From DASTHS01 sp035718085 (GTDB lineage Bacteria > Actinomycetota > Acidimicrobiia > Acidimicrobiales > Palsa-688), in contig DASTHS010000127.1 of assembly GCA_035718085.1 (NCBI GenBank), positions 1-15,768 on the forward strand: 15,768 bases of DNA, given 5' to 3'. The first letter of the stretch is position 1. Every line of letters starts with the position of its first letter. The translations under genes were made by a program, and so were the position numbers. The notes below the pieces were generated by a model. That model had not been told where the DNA came from, ran no database searches, and was given only the letters and a program-made list of their open reading frames with translations. Positions 1-8,500 of the stretch are shown here, one piece after another.

Positions 1-981
1 GCCGAGGCGCTGCTCGCGCCGCTGTTCCACGCCGCCGCCCTCGTCGGCGCGGACGTCGGCGAGGTGGTGCGCTGGGTGCTGCGCCACGACCCCGTCGAGG
101 CGCAGGCCGTGCTCACCGCCCGGGGCGCCACCCTGGCCGCCGACGTGCTCGCCGGCATCGCCGCCACCGACGGGCGCGAGCAGTCGGGCATCTGGTCGAC
201 CGCGGCGGGGGTGCTCGCCGCCTACCGGTCGACCGCGGCCACCGAGGCGGCCCGTCGGCCGAACTTCGACCCCGCCCAGCTCTGCGCCGGGCACGACACC
301 GTCTACGTGTGCGCCCCCGGCGACCGCCAGGAGCTGGTCGCCCCCGTCGTCGTCGGTCTGCTCGAGCGGGCCCGGGCCGGCGCCTACCTGGCCGCCGCCG
401 CTCCCCCCGGTGCCGCAGCTTCGCCGCCGCCTGCCGGCGCCCCGCTGTGGATGGTGCTCGACGAGGTGGCCAACGTGGCCCCGCTGCCCGACCTGCCGGC
501 GCTGGTCAGCGAGGGTGGCGGCCAGGGGGTCACCACCGTCGCCTGCCTGCAGGACCTCTCCCAGGCGCGCCACCGCTGGGGCCCCCGGGCCGACGGCTTC
601 GCCAGCCTGTTCAGCACCAAGGTGGTGCTGCCGGGCATCGGCGACCCAGCCACGCTGGAGTTGATCAGCCGCCTCGGGGGCGAGATCGACGTGCCCGTGC
701 ACTCGACGTCGCGCGGGCCGTGGTACGGGCGCGACTGGGGCGCCCCGTCGGCCACGGTGAGCACCCGCAGGCAGCGGCGCATCCCCTTCGAGGCGGTGAG
801 CCAGCTGCCGCCGGGCACCGGGCTGGTCGTGCGCGGCGCCGAGCCGCCCGTGCTGGCGGGCCTACCGCCGTTCTGGCAGCTCACCCGCCAGCCGGCGCCC
901 GACCCGCCGGCGCCCTCGCCGCCGACGTCGCCCGCGCCGACGCCCGGGAAGGCGCCGCCGGCGCCCGGTGTTGGCCTGTAG
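1..981 (+). CDS. VirD4/TraG-type coupling ATPase, TraM-recognition domain (5' end outside window)
   Basis: The frame is open from base 1, so the start lies upstream and only the C-terminal ~326 residues are visible. The segment WMVLDEVANV (about 449-478) is a hydrophobic strand ending in Asp-Glu, as in a Walker B motif. It is followed by a stretch rich in Gly, then CLQDLSQ and a region with FSTKVVLPG and LISRLGG. This order is characteristic of the C-terminal ATPase/TraM-recognition domain of TraD/TraG/VirD4 proteins, which are hexameric inner-membrane ATPases that hand DNA or protein substrates to type IV secretion channels. The Walker A part would be upstream. The last ~40 residues are a Pro/Ala-rich tail. 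Actinobacterial chromosomes also carry such genes outside obvious conjugative elements, so transfer function is inferred only. The TAG stop directly abuts the GTG of the next gene. Confidence 0.82.
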   Translation, partial: AEALLAPLFHAAALVGADVGEVVRWVLRHDPVEAQAVLTARGATLAADVLAGIAATDGREQSGIWSTAAGVLAAYRSTAATEAARRPNFDPAQLCAGHDTVYVCAPGDRQELVAPVVVGLLERARAGAYLAAAAPPGAAASPPPAGAPLWMVLDEVANVAPLPDLPALVSEGGGQGVTTVACLQDLSQARHRWGPRADGFASLFSTKVVLPGIGDPATLELISRLGGEIDVPVHSTSRGPWYGRDWGAPSATVSTRRQRRIPFEAVSQLPPGTGLVVRGAEPPVLAGLPPFWQLTRQPAPDPPAPSPPTSPAPTPGKAPPAPGVGL

Positions 982-2001
982 GTGCCTCCCCTCCTGTCCG
1001 TGCTCGACCTGGTGCCGGTGCCGAGCGGCGCCACGCCCGGCGAGGCGATCGCCCGCAGCGTCGAGCTGGCCCGCCTGGCCGAGCGGCTCGGCTACCGCCG
1101 CTACTGGGTCGCCGAGCACCACAACATGCCCGGCGTCGCCAGCTCGACCCCGGCGGTGATGGTCGCCCACCTGGCGGCGGCGACCTCCACGATCCGGGTG
1201 GGGGCCGGCGGGGTGATGCTGCCGAACCACGCCGCGCTCGCCGTGGCCGAGACCTGGGGGCTGCTCGCCACCATGCACCCCGGGCGCATCGACCTGGGCA
1301 TCGGCCGGGCCCCCGGCACCGACCCGGCGACGGCCCGGGCGCTGCGCCGGGTGCCCGAGCACACCGCCGGCGGCGGCGACCCCTTCGCCGAGCAGCTCGG
1401 CGAGCTGCTCGCCTTCCTGCACGGCTCGTGGCCCGACGACCACCCCTACCGCCGCATCCGGGCGGTGCCCGCCGCCGACGTGCCCCCGTCGATCTGGCTG
1501 CTCGGCTCGAGCACCTACGGGGCGCAGATGGCCGGCATGCTCGGCCTGCCGTTCAGCTTCGCCCACCACTTCAGCCCCGCCTACACGCTGCCCGCCGCCG
1601 AGCTGTACCGGTCGACCTTCCGGCCGTCGGCGGCGCTCGACGAGCCGCACCTGGCCATCGGTGTCGCCGTGCTCGCCGCCGACACCGACGAGGAGGCCCG
1701 CCACCTGCACGGCTCGACCCGCCTGTCGATGCTCCGCCTCCGCACTGGCCGCCCGGGCCTGCTGCCGAGCCCGGAGGAGGCTGCCGCCTACCCCTTCACC
1801 GCCGACGAGCTGCGCGCCGTGGAGGCGTTCTGCGGCTCCCACGTCGTCGGCTCGCCCGCCACCGTGCGCGCCGGGCTCGACGAGCTGGTGGAGCGCACCG
1901 GCGCCGACGAGCTGGTGGTCACCACCAGTGCCTGGTCCCACGAGGCCCGGCTGCGCTCGTACGAGCTGGTGGCCGAGGCGCTCGCCCCCACCCCGGCGTG
2001 A
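982..2001 (+). CDS. LLM-class flavin-dependent oxidoreductase (MsnO8-like)
   Basis: A 339-residue protein of the luciferase-like monooxygenase fold, a TIM barrel using reduced FMN or F420. Visible family landmarks are LSVLDLVPVPSG at the N-terminus, YWVAEHHNMPG (41-51), the segment TIRVGAGGVMLPNH (70-83), the segment HPGRIDLGIGRAPGTD (99-114), and near the C-terminus GSPATVRAGLDEL. The motif set and length fit the group often annotated 'MsnO8 family LLM class oxidoreductase'. The substrate cannot be read from sequence. The GTG start at 982 is chosen because the family begins just before LSVLDL, and because it follows the upstream TAG with no spacing, which suggests translational coupling. It is convergent with the ecfT gene 53 bp downstream. 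Confidence 0.9.
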   Translation: MPPLLSVLDLVPVPSGATPGEAIARSVELARLAERLGYRRYWVAEHHNMPGVASSTPAVMVAHLAAATSTIRVGAGGVMLPNHAALAVAETWGLLATMHPGRIDLGIGRAPGTDPATARALRRVPEHTAGGGDPFAEQLGELLAFLHGSWPDDHPYRRIRAVPAADVPPSIWLLGSSTYGAQMAGMLGLPFSFAHHFSPAYTLPAAELYRSTFRPSAALDEPHLAIGVAVLAADTDEEARHLHGSTRLSMLRLRTGRPGLLPSPEEAAAYPFTADELRAVEAFCGSHVVGSPATVRAGLDELVERTGADELVVTTSAWSHEARLRSYELVAEALAPTPA

Positions 2002-2054
2002 GCGACGCCCCACGCCGGTAGCTGCGCCGGCACCATCAGTCGGCAGGCCGGGGC

Positions 2055-2867
2055 TCAGAGCAGGTTTGCCCCCACGCTGGCACCGATCGCCAGCGCCACT
2101 GCGCCCAGGGCGGCGGCGTCGGCCCGGCCGGGCCGGCGGTCGACCGCTGCGAGGGTGCCGGTGCCGCCCCGGGCGGTGATCGCCTCGCCCATCTCCCCCG
2201 CCCGCCGGACCGACGCGGCGAGGGCGGCGGTCATCAGGTCGATGGCCTCCTCGAGCAGGCTGTCGAGGGTGCGGGTCGGGGCCCTGCCCCGCAGGCGCCT
2301 GGCGGCGAGCAGCGTGCGCAGCTCCTCGAACAGCAGCGGCAGGCTCCGCACGGTCAGGGCGACGACCACGGCCCACTCGTCGACGGGCAGGCGCAGCCAC
2401 CGGAGTGGGGCCCACAGGCGCGCCAGCGCGGGCGCCACCTCGCCGAGGTCGGTGGTCCACGCCACGAGGGCCGATCCGCCGAGCAGCAGGGCGGCGAGCA
2501 CGCTGAAGCGCACGTACAGCTCCAGGTCACCGAACCCGACCTGCACGGGGCCAAGGGTGACGTACGGCGCCGAGCCGGAGGCCACGGTGAGCGCCGCCCC
2601 CGCCAAGGTGATCAGCCAGAACCACAGCGGTGGCCTGGGCACCGCCGAGCGCGGCACCCTGGCCAGGCGGGCGGTGACGAACAGCAACGTGCCGATCACG
2701 CCGATGGTCGGCCAGGTCGGCTCGAACGACAGCGCGGCGGCGAGCGCCACCACCGCGACGAGCTTGGTGCCGGCCCACAGCCCCCGCACCGGCGAGGGCC
2801 ACGGCAGCACCCGCAGCAGCACCGGTTCCCGCGACGGGCGCGATGGGCGGGGCGGGGGCGGGCTCAT
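2055..2867 (-). CDS. ecfT: Energy-coupling factor transporter transmembrane protein EcfT (CbiQ family)
   Basis: A 270-residue membrane protein with hydrophobic segments at about 35-48, 53-66, 81-97, 119-137, 165-180 and 250-268. Two Ala-Arg-Gly-type coupling motifs, ARRLRG (189-194) and TARGG (231-235), lie on either side of an amphipathic stretch. These are the EcfT helices that dock onto the two ATPases. A Pro/Arg-rich N-terminal tail (2-13) precedes the first helix. Its ATG overlaps the TGA of the preceding S-component/ATPase gene (ATGA, 2867-2864), so the two are translationally coupled and make one transporter. In family terms EcfT joins the substrate-binding S component to ATP hydrolysis for vitamin or metal uptake. 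The substrate is not evident here. Confidence 0.92.
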   Translation of the reverse strand: MSPPPPRPSRPSREPVLLRVLPWPSPVRGLWAGTKLVAVVALAAALSFEPTWPTIGVIGTLLFVTARLARVPRSAVPRPPLWFWLITLAGAALTVASGSAPYVTLGPVQVGFGDLELYVRFSVLAALLLGGSALVAWTTDLGEVAPALARLWAPLRWLRLPVDEWAVVVALTVRSLPLLFEELRTLLAARRLRGRAPTRTLDSLLEEAIDLMTAALAASVRRAGEMGEAITARGGTGTLAAVDRRPGRADAAALGAVALAIGASVGANLL

Positions 2868-5203
2868 CGCGCCACCACCCGGGCGCCGGGCACACCGAAG
2901 GGCGCCACCGGTCGGTCGGGCTCGGCGGCAACCGATCCGGCATCGACGACGCGGCCGTGGTCGAGGGCGACGGTGCGGTCGCAGACGGCGTCCATCCCCT
3001 CGAGGTCGTGGGAGATGACCACGAGTGCGGTGCCCCCCGCCCGCAACCCGGCGAGCAGCTGCAGCAGCGACCGCCGGCTCGGCGGGTCGAGGCCGGCGAG
3101 GGGCTCGTCGAGCACCAGCACCTTCGGCGAGCGGGCCAGCAGGGCGGCGAGGGCCACCCGGCGCAGCTGGCCGCCGCTGAGGTGGTCGAGCGACCGGCCG
3201 GCCACCGACGGGTCGAGCCCGACGGTGCGCAGGGCGGCCCACACCCGGTCGCCGTCTGCGTCGGGCCGGGTGTCGCCCGTCCAGTGCTCCCCGTCCCAGC
3301 GCCGCTGCCAGCCGGCGACGCTGCGGGGGTCGGCGTACCACCCCTCGCCGTAGGCCGCCGACCCCGCGGCCGGCGCCACCAGCGAGCGGAGCATCGCCCG
3401 GCCCGAACGGCGGCCGGCAGCGGAGGCCGGCGTGCCGCCCGACCCCCACGACGATGGGCGGGGCGCGCCGGACCCGGGGCCGTCGTCGGGCGCACGGGTG
3501 GCGGCCCGCAGCTCGTCGGCGACGGTGGGGCGCCACAGCTGCAGCCGGGCGTGCTGGAAGCCCAGGGCCACGTCGCCGATGCGCTCGGCGATCGGCACCC
3601 CCGCCACCGTGGCCGAACCGGCGTCGGGGCGCAGCAGCCCGGCCAGCACCCAGGCGAGGGTCGACTTGCCCGAGCCGTTGCCGCCGACGACGAGCACGCC
3701 CTCGCCGTCGTGCACGGTCAGGTCGACGCCTCGCAGCGCCGGCTGCGCCCACGGGGTGCCGGCGGCGTAGGTGTGGTGCACGGCACGCAGCTCGACCACC
3801 GCGCCGCCCCGGCGCCCCCGGCTGCCGGCCCCCCGCCCCACCCCGAGCCCGGCGAGCGGCGCCGCGGCCGGGGTGCCGAGCAGCTCGTCGACCAGCCCGT
3901 GCACCACCCGGCCGTCGGCCAGCTGCACCACCCGGTCGGCCACCGCGGCCTCGTCGGCCCGGTGGGTGACGTGCACCACGGCGGTGCCGAACGACGACGG
4001 CAGCCGGCGCAGCACCTGCATCAGCGCGGCGCGGCCGGCGGGGTCGACCATGGCGGTCGACTCGTCGGAGAGCAGCAGCGCCGGCCGGCGGGCCAACCCC
4101 GCAGCCAGCGCCAGCCGCTGCAGCTCGCCGCCGGAGAGGGTGGCCGTCTCGCGCCCGCCCATGCCGTCGAGGCCGACCTCGACCAGCAGGGCGTCGACGT
4201 CGACGCCTGCGGCGACGTCGGAGGGAAGCCCCCACACCACGTCGTCGGCGACGCGCACGCCGAGCACCTGGGTCTCCGGCCGCTGCGCGACCACAGCGGT
4301 GCCGCCCGGCCGGCCGATGCCCGCGGCGCCGGGCCGCTCGACGTTGCCGGCGGTGGGCGGCGTGCCGGCCAGCACCCGGGCCAGGGTGCTCTTGCCCGAC
4401 CCGTTGGCGCCGACCAGGGCCAGCAGCTCGGGCCGCTCGAGGGCGAGGTGGACACCGGCGAGGGCGTCGCCCGCCGCGCCGGGGTAGCGGTGGCGCACGC
4501 CGCGCAGGCGGACGGGCAGCGGCGCCACCGGGCCGGCCCCGGGGTCGACGCCGTCGAGGCGGTCGTCGCCGCCCATCCACGCCATCCGGTCGAGCACCCC
4601 GCCGAGGAGGACCCACGCGGCGACCAGGCCGATGAGGAAGCTGGCCATGAGGAAGGCGCCGACGGTGAGCCACCACCACGCGACGGCCGCACCGACGCCG
4701 CGGTCGATCGCCGAGGCGGTGCCGGCCAGGCCCGGGAGGCCACCGACGACCCGCGCCGCCCCGTGGGCCACGTTGCGCACCTGGGCCAGGGCCAGCTTCC
4801 GTGAGCTCGAGAACAGCAGCAGCAGCCCGTCGCTGCACGCCGCCAGCGCCGGCCCGGCGATCAGCGCGCCGACCGCCAGGGTGGGCACCCCCCGCCCCCG
4901 CCGTTTGACGTCACCCACCAGGCCGCCGACGACCGCCACGTTCAAGGCGCTGAGCGCCGGTCCGGTGCCGGCGGCGAGGAAGCTCACCACCATCGCCGCC
5001 ACCGTCGACGCCACCAGCGCCCGGGGTCGGTGGCGGTGGGCCACCACCCCGAAGGGCACGGCGCCGAGGGCCTGGACCACCGTGGCGTGCGGGAGCAGCC
5101 ACCCGAGCACCGACAGCACGGTGGCCATGGCGGCCATCACCGCGGCCGTCGCCACCTCCACCGGGGTCAGCGGACCTCGGCGGGGGCGTCGGGGGTCGGG
5201 CAC
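2864..5203 (-). CDS. Fused ECF transporter: S-component-like membrane domain + two EcfA ATPase domains, with inserted DUF2510
   Basis: A 779-residue fusion. Residues 1-210 are hydrophobic with about five or six helices and resemble an ECF S component. ATPase 1 has Walker A GANGSGKS (265-272), Q-loop Gln307 in the ECF-like segment QRPETQ, signature LSGGE (357-361), Walker B LLLSDE (376-381) and H-loop His414. ATPase 2 has Walker A GGNGSGKS (507-514), Gln550, signature LSGGQ (675-679), Walker B VLVLDE (695-700) and His732. Between Gln550 and LSGGQ there are about 125 residues, against about 50 in ATPase 1. The excess contains a DUF2510-like motif (about 620-646). The GTG start gives a sensible N-terminus, and an in-frame ATG is not available just upstream. 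The S-A-A fusion next to EcfT matches what I recall of mycobacterial Rv2326c/Rv2325c. Substrate unknown. Confidence 0.9.
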   Translation of the reverse strand: MPDPRRPRRGPLTPVEVATAAVMAAMATVLSVLGWLLPHATVVQALGAVPFGVVAHRHRPRALVASTVAAMVVSFLAAGTGPALSALNVAVVGGLVGDVKRRGRGVPTLAVGALIAGPALAACSDGLLLLFSSSRKLALAQVRNVAHGAARVVGGLPGLAGTASAIDRGVGAAVAWWWLTVGAFLMASFLIGLVAAWVLLGGVLDRMAWMGGDDRLDGVDPGAGPVAPLPVRLRGVRHRYPGAAGDALAGVHLALERPELLALVGANGSGKSTLARVLAGTPPTAGNVERPGAAGIGRPGGTAVVAQRPETQVLGVRVADDVVWGLPSDVAAGVDVDALLVEVGLDGMGGRETATLSGGELQRLALAAGLARRPALLLSDESTAMVDPAGRAALMQVLRRLPSSFGTAVVHVTHRADEAAVADRVVQLADGRVVHGLVDELLGTPAAAPLAGLGVGRGAGSRGRRGGAVVELRAVHHTYAAGTPWAQPALRGVDLTVHDGEGVLVVGGNGSGKSTLAWVLAGLLRPDAGSATVAGVPIAERIGDVALGFQHARLQLWRPTVADELRAATRAPDDGPGSGAPRPSSWGSGGTPASAAGRRSGRAMLRSLVAPAAGSAAYGEGWYADPRSVAGWQRRWDGEHWTGDTRPDADGDRVWAALRTVGLDPSVAGRSLDHLSGGQLRRVALAALLARSPKVLVLDEPLAGLDPPSRRSLLQLLAGLRAGGTALVVISHDLEGMDAVCDRTVALDHGRVVDAGSVAAEPDRPVAPFGVPGARVVAR
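3266..3346 (-). other. DUF2510-like module inside EcfA domain 2
   Basis: Residues 620-646 of the fused transporter read GWYADP, then a short linker, QRRWDG, then HWTGDTR. This is the Trp-Tyr-x-Asp-Pro ... Arg-x-Trp-Asp-Gly ... Trp-Thr signature of DUF2510, a small actinobacterial module normally found at the ends of membrane-associated proteins. It is flanked by Gly/Ser/Ala/Pro-rich, presumably flexible linkers (about residues 571-619). It sits in the helical subdomain between Q-loop and signature motif, which is the face that contacts EcfT. The frame is continuous through the insertion. Confidence 0.8.
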
Positions 5204-5285
5204 CCGCCCAGGGTGCCACCCCCCGGTGGTTGCGCCGGTGCGGCCGGTGCAGCCGCCCCCCTGGGGCGCTCGGCGCGCCGGAGGG

Positions 5286-5495
5286 TCAGGCCTTCTCGAG
5301 CGCAGAGGGCTTGTGCACCGCCTCGCCGCCGCTCTTGTCGCTCTTGACCAGGTACTGCGGGTCGTCCTTCGATGCCTTCACCGTGCGACCGGCCGCGGTG
5401 GTGTCGGAGGTGATCTTCCTCTCCACCCTGCCCACGGCCTGACCGCCGTGGGAGTTCCACTTCACCTTGTCGCCCTTCTTGATGCCTCCGGCCAT
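5286..5495 (-). CDS. DUF2945 / HVA1-TUDOR domain small protein
   Basis: A 69-residue protein that is essentially one domain. It starts with the segment KKGDKVKWNSHGGQAVGRV, continues with KITSDT and TVKASKDDPQYLVKSDKSG, and ends with HKPSALEKA. This pattern is typical of DUF2945 proteins (Pfam 'hypervirulence associated protein, TUDOR domain'), which are small basic proteins of unknown biochemical role. The ATG at 5495 gives a full-length domain with no extra residues. It lies 29 bp after the dnaE2 stop on the same strand, so it could be read from the SOS-controlled dnaE2 promoter. A TAGCCC element 6 nt before the ATG could alternatively serve as a weak separate -10. Function not assigned. 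Confidence 0.88.
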   Translation of the reverse strand: MAGGIKKGDKVKWNSHGGQAVGRVERKITSDTTAAGRTVKASKDDPQYLVKSDKSGGEAVHKPSALEKA

Positions 5496-5524
5496 GGGCG
5501 GGGGCTACCCCGGCGGAACGTGGC

Positions 5525-8500
5525 TCACCGGAAGTCGCGTGACCGGGGCAGCGACTGCTCGAGGGCCAGGGCCTCGATGCGGGCAGCCACCACGTTGGTG
5601 ACCCCGTCGACGCGCTCGAGCATCCCGGTGATGCGCAGCACCGGGGCGGCACGCGCCGCCCGCCGGTAGCGGGCCCACACCCCCCGCGAGCAGATCACGT
5701 TGATCAGGCCGGTCTCGTCTTCGAGGTTCAAGAAGATGATGCCCTCGGCCGTGGCCGGCCGCTGGCGGTGGGTCACCACCCCGGCGACGGTGACCACCGA
5801 GCGGTGGGGCAGGCCGGCCAGGCCGGCGGAGGTGACCACCCCCGACGCGGCCAGGGCCGGGCGCACGAACTCGGTCGGGTAGCTGTCGGGTGACACACCG
5901 GTGGCCCACAGGTCGGCCCGGTTGGTCTCGACAGGGTCCATGCCCGCCAGGCGGGGCGGGGCCGCCCCGGTGACCAGCCCCTCCAGCCGGGCCGACGCCG
6001 CCCCGGCGCCCGCCCCGGCACCGGCCGCGCCCCGGCCCCGGGTGCGGGCCGCCTCGAGCGACGGGCCGGCCTGGGCCAGCGCCCCCGCCGCCCACAGGGC
6101 CTCCCGGCGGGGCAGGCCGAAGCAGCCGAGGGCACCGGCGGTGGCCAGCGCCTCGGCCTGGGAGGTGGTGAGGCCGGCCCGGCGCACCAGGTCTTCGATG
6201 CCGGCGTAGGGCTGGCCGGCGGCGATGCGCTCGGCGAGGTCGTCGCCGACGTGGCGCACGGAGGAGAGGCCGAGGCGCACCGCCCGGCCCTCGGCCGAGT
6301 CGGCGCAGAGCTCGAGGCGCGACCGGGCGCCGCTCAGGTTGACGTCGGGCCGGTGCACCACCACCCCGTGGCGGCGGGCGTCGGCCACGAGGGTCTGGGG
6401 CGACCAGAAGCCCATGGGCTGGCCGTCGAGCAGCCCGGCGCAGAACGCCGAGGGGTGGTGCAGCTTCAGGTAGGCCGATGAGTAGACCAGGTAGGCGAAG
6501 CTCACCGAGTGGCTCTCGGGGAAGCCGAAGTTGGCGAACGCCACCAGCTTGTCGTAGATGGCGTCGGCCACCTCCCCGGTGATGCCGCGCTCGGCCATGC
6601 CCTCGTAGAGCCGGCCCCGCAGCTGCTCCATCTTGTCGACGCTGCGCTTGGACCCCATGGCCTGGCGCAGCCGGTCGGACTCGGCGGCGCTGAAGCCGGC
6701 GACGTCGATGGCCATCTGCATCAGCTGCTCCTGGAACAGCGGCACGCCGAGGGTCTTGGCCAGGCTGCGCTCGAGCAGCGGGTGCAGGTAGGTCACCGGC
6801 TCGAGGCCGTTGCGCCGGCGGATGTAGGGGTGCACCGACCCGCCCTGGATGGGCCCCGGGCGGATGAGCGCCACCTCGACCACCAGGTCGTAGAACTCCC
6901 GGGGCTTGAGCCGCGGCAGGGTCGCCATCTGCGCCCGGCTCTCGACCTGGAACACCCCCACCGAGTCGGCCCGGCACAGCATCTCGTAGACCGCCGGGTC
7001 CTGGGGCAGGGCGGCCAGGTCGACCTCGACGCCGAACGCCGACCGCACGTGGTCGACGGCGGCGTGCAGCACCGTGAGCATGCCCAGGCCGAGCATGTCG
7101 AACTTGACCAGGCCGGCCGCCGCGCAGTCGTCCTTGTCCCACTGCAGCACGCTGCGGTCGGCCATGCGGGCCCACTCGACGGGGCACACCTCCGACACCG
7201 GCCGGTCGCAGATCACCATGCCGCCGGAGTGGATGCCGAGGTGGCGGGGGAAGTGGGCCACCTCGGCGGCCAGCTCCATCACCGCGGGCGGGATGTCGTG
7301 CTCGACGGTCGCCGACAGCGGCCCCCACCCGTCGACCTGCTTGGCCCAGGCGTCGAGCTGCCCGGTCGCCGCGCCCAGCGCCTTCCCCATGTCCCTGATC
7401 GACGACTTGGGGCGGTAGGTGATCACGTTGGCCACCTGCGCGGCGCAGCCCCGCCCGTAGCGGCGGTAGACGTACTGGATGGCCTCCTCGCGCCGGCCGC
7501 TCTCGATGTCGACGTCGATGTCGGGGGGGCCGTCGCGCTCGGGTGACAGGAACCGCTCGAAGAGCAACCCCAGGTTGACGGCGTCGGCCTTGGTGATGCC
7601 GAGGGCGAAGCACACCGCCGAGTTGGCCGCCGACCCCCGACCCTGGCAGTAGATGTCGTTGCGGCGGCAGAACTCGACGATGTCCCAGACGATGAGGAAG
7701 TAGCCGGCGAAGCCGAGCTGCTCGATCATCGCCAGCTCGTGGTCGATCTGCGCCCACGCCCGCGCCCCGCCGGGCGCCCCCCGGGGGCCGTAGCGGTGCG
7801 TGGCGCCCTCGTCGGTCAGGTGGCGCAGCCAGCTCATCTCGCTGTGGCCGCCGGGCACGGGGAACGGCGGCAGGCTCGGGGCGACCAGCGCCAGGTCGAA
7901 CGCGCAGGCCCGCCCGAGCTCGGCCGCCCGCTCGACGACCCCGGGGTAGCGGGCGAAGCGGGCCAGCTGCTCGCGCCCCGAGCGCAGGTGGGCCGCCCCC
8001 GACGGCGGCAGCCACCCGTCGATGTCGTCGAGGCTGCGCCGGGCCCGCACCGCCGCGAGGGCGGCGGCCAGGCGCCGGCGGCCCGGGGCGTGGTGGTGCA
8101 CGTTGTTGGTGGCGACGACGTCGGCCTGCGCCCGGGCGGCGAGGGCGGCGAGGGCGTCGTTGCGGGCCGAGTCGAGGGGGTCGCCGTGGTCCCACAGCTC
8201 GACGACCACGTTGTGGCGGCCGAAGCGGGCCTGCAGGTCGGCCAGGGCGGCGGCGGCACGCGCCGGGCCGGCGGCCAGCAGGGCGGCGGGCACCACCCCC
8301 TTGCGGCACCCGGTGAGCACCACCCAGTGGTCGGCGGCGACGCCGGGTGGCCCGGTGTCGAGCCAGCGGAGGGTGCCCTCGCCGAGGGCGGCCATGTCGG
8401 GCACCGCCCCCGCCCCGAGAGCGGCCAGGGTGTCGGCGTCGAGGTCGGGCCGCCCCTTCTCGCGCCCCCGCAGGTGGGCCACCGACAGGGCCCGGCACAG

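Noticed and set aside
2014..2031. Small inverted repeat (GCCGG and CCGGC, 8-nt loop) between the convergent oxidoreductase and ecfT genes
   Set aside because: The stem is only 5 bp, with no T-tract. It cannot be told apart from chance in this composition, though the place would suit a bidirectional terminator.
862..2460. Long minus-strand frame opposite the flavin oxidoreductase, and other frames antisense to dnaE2 (for example 6509-7546 plus)
   Set aside because: Low-complexity compositions and no recognisable motifs; the opposite strand carries complete family signatures.
5204..5285. Palindrome CGGCGCGCCG (5271-5280) and the CCACC/GGTGG stem (5216-5229) after the DUF2945 gene
   Set aside because: Short GC palindromes without T-tracts. 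They could be a terminator, but the sequence does not single them out.
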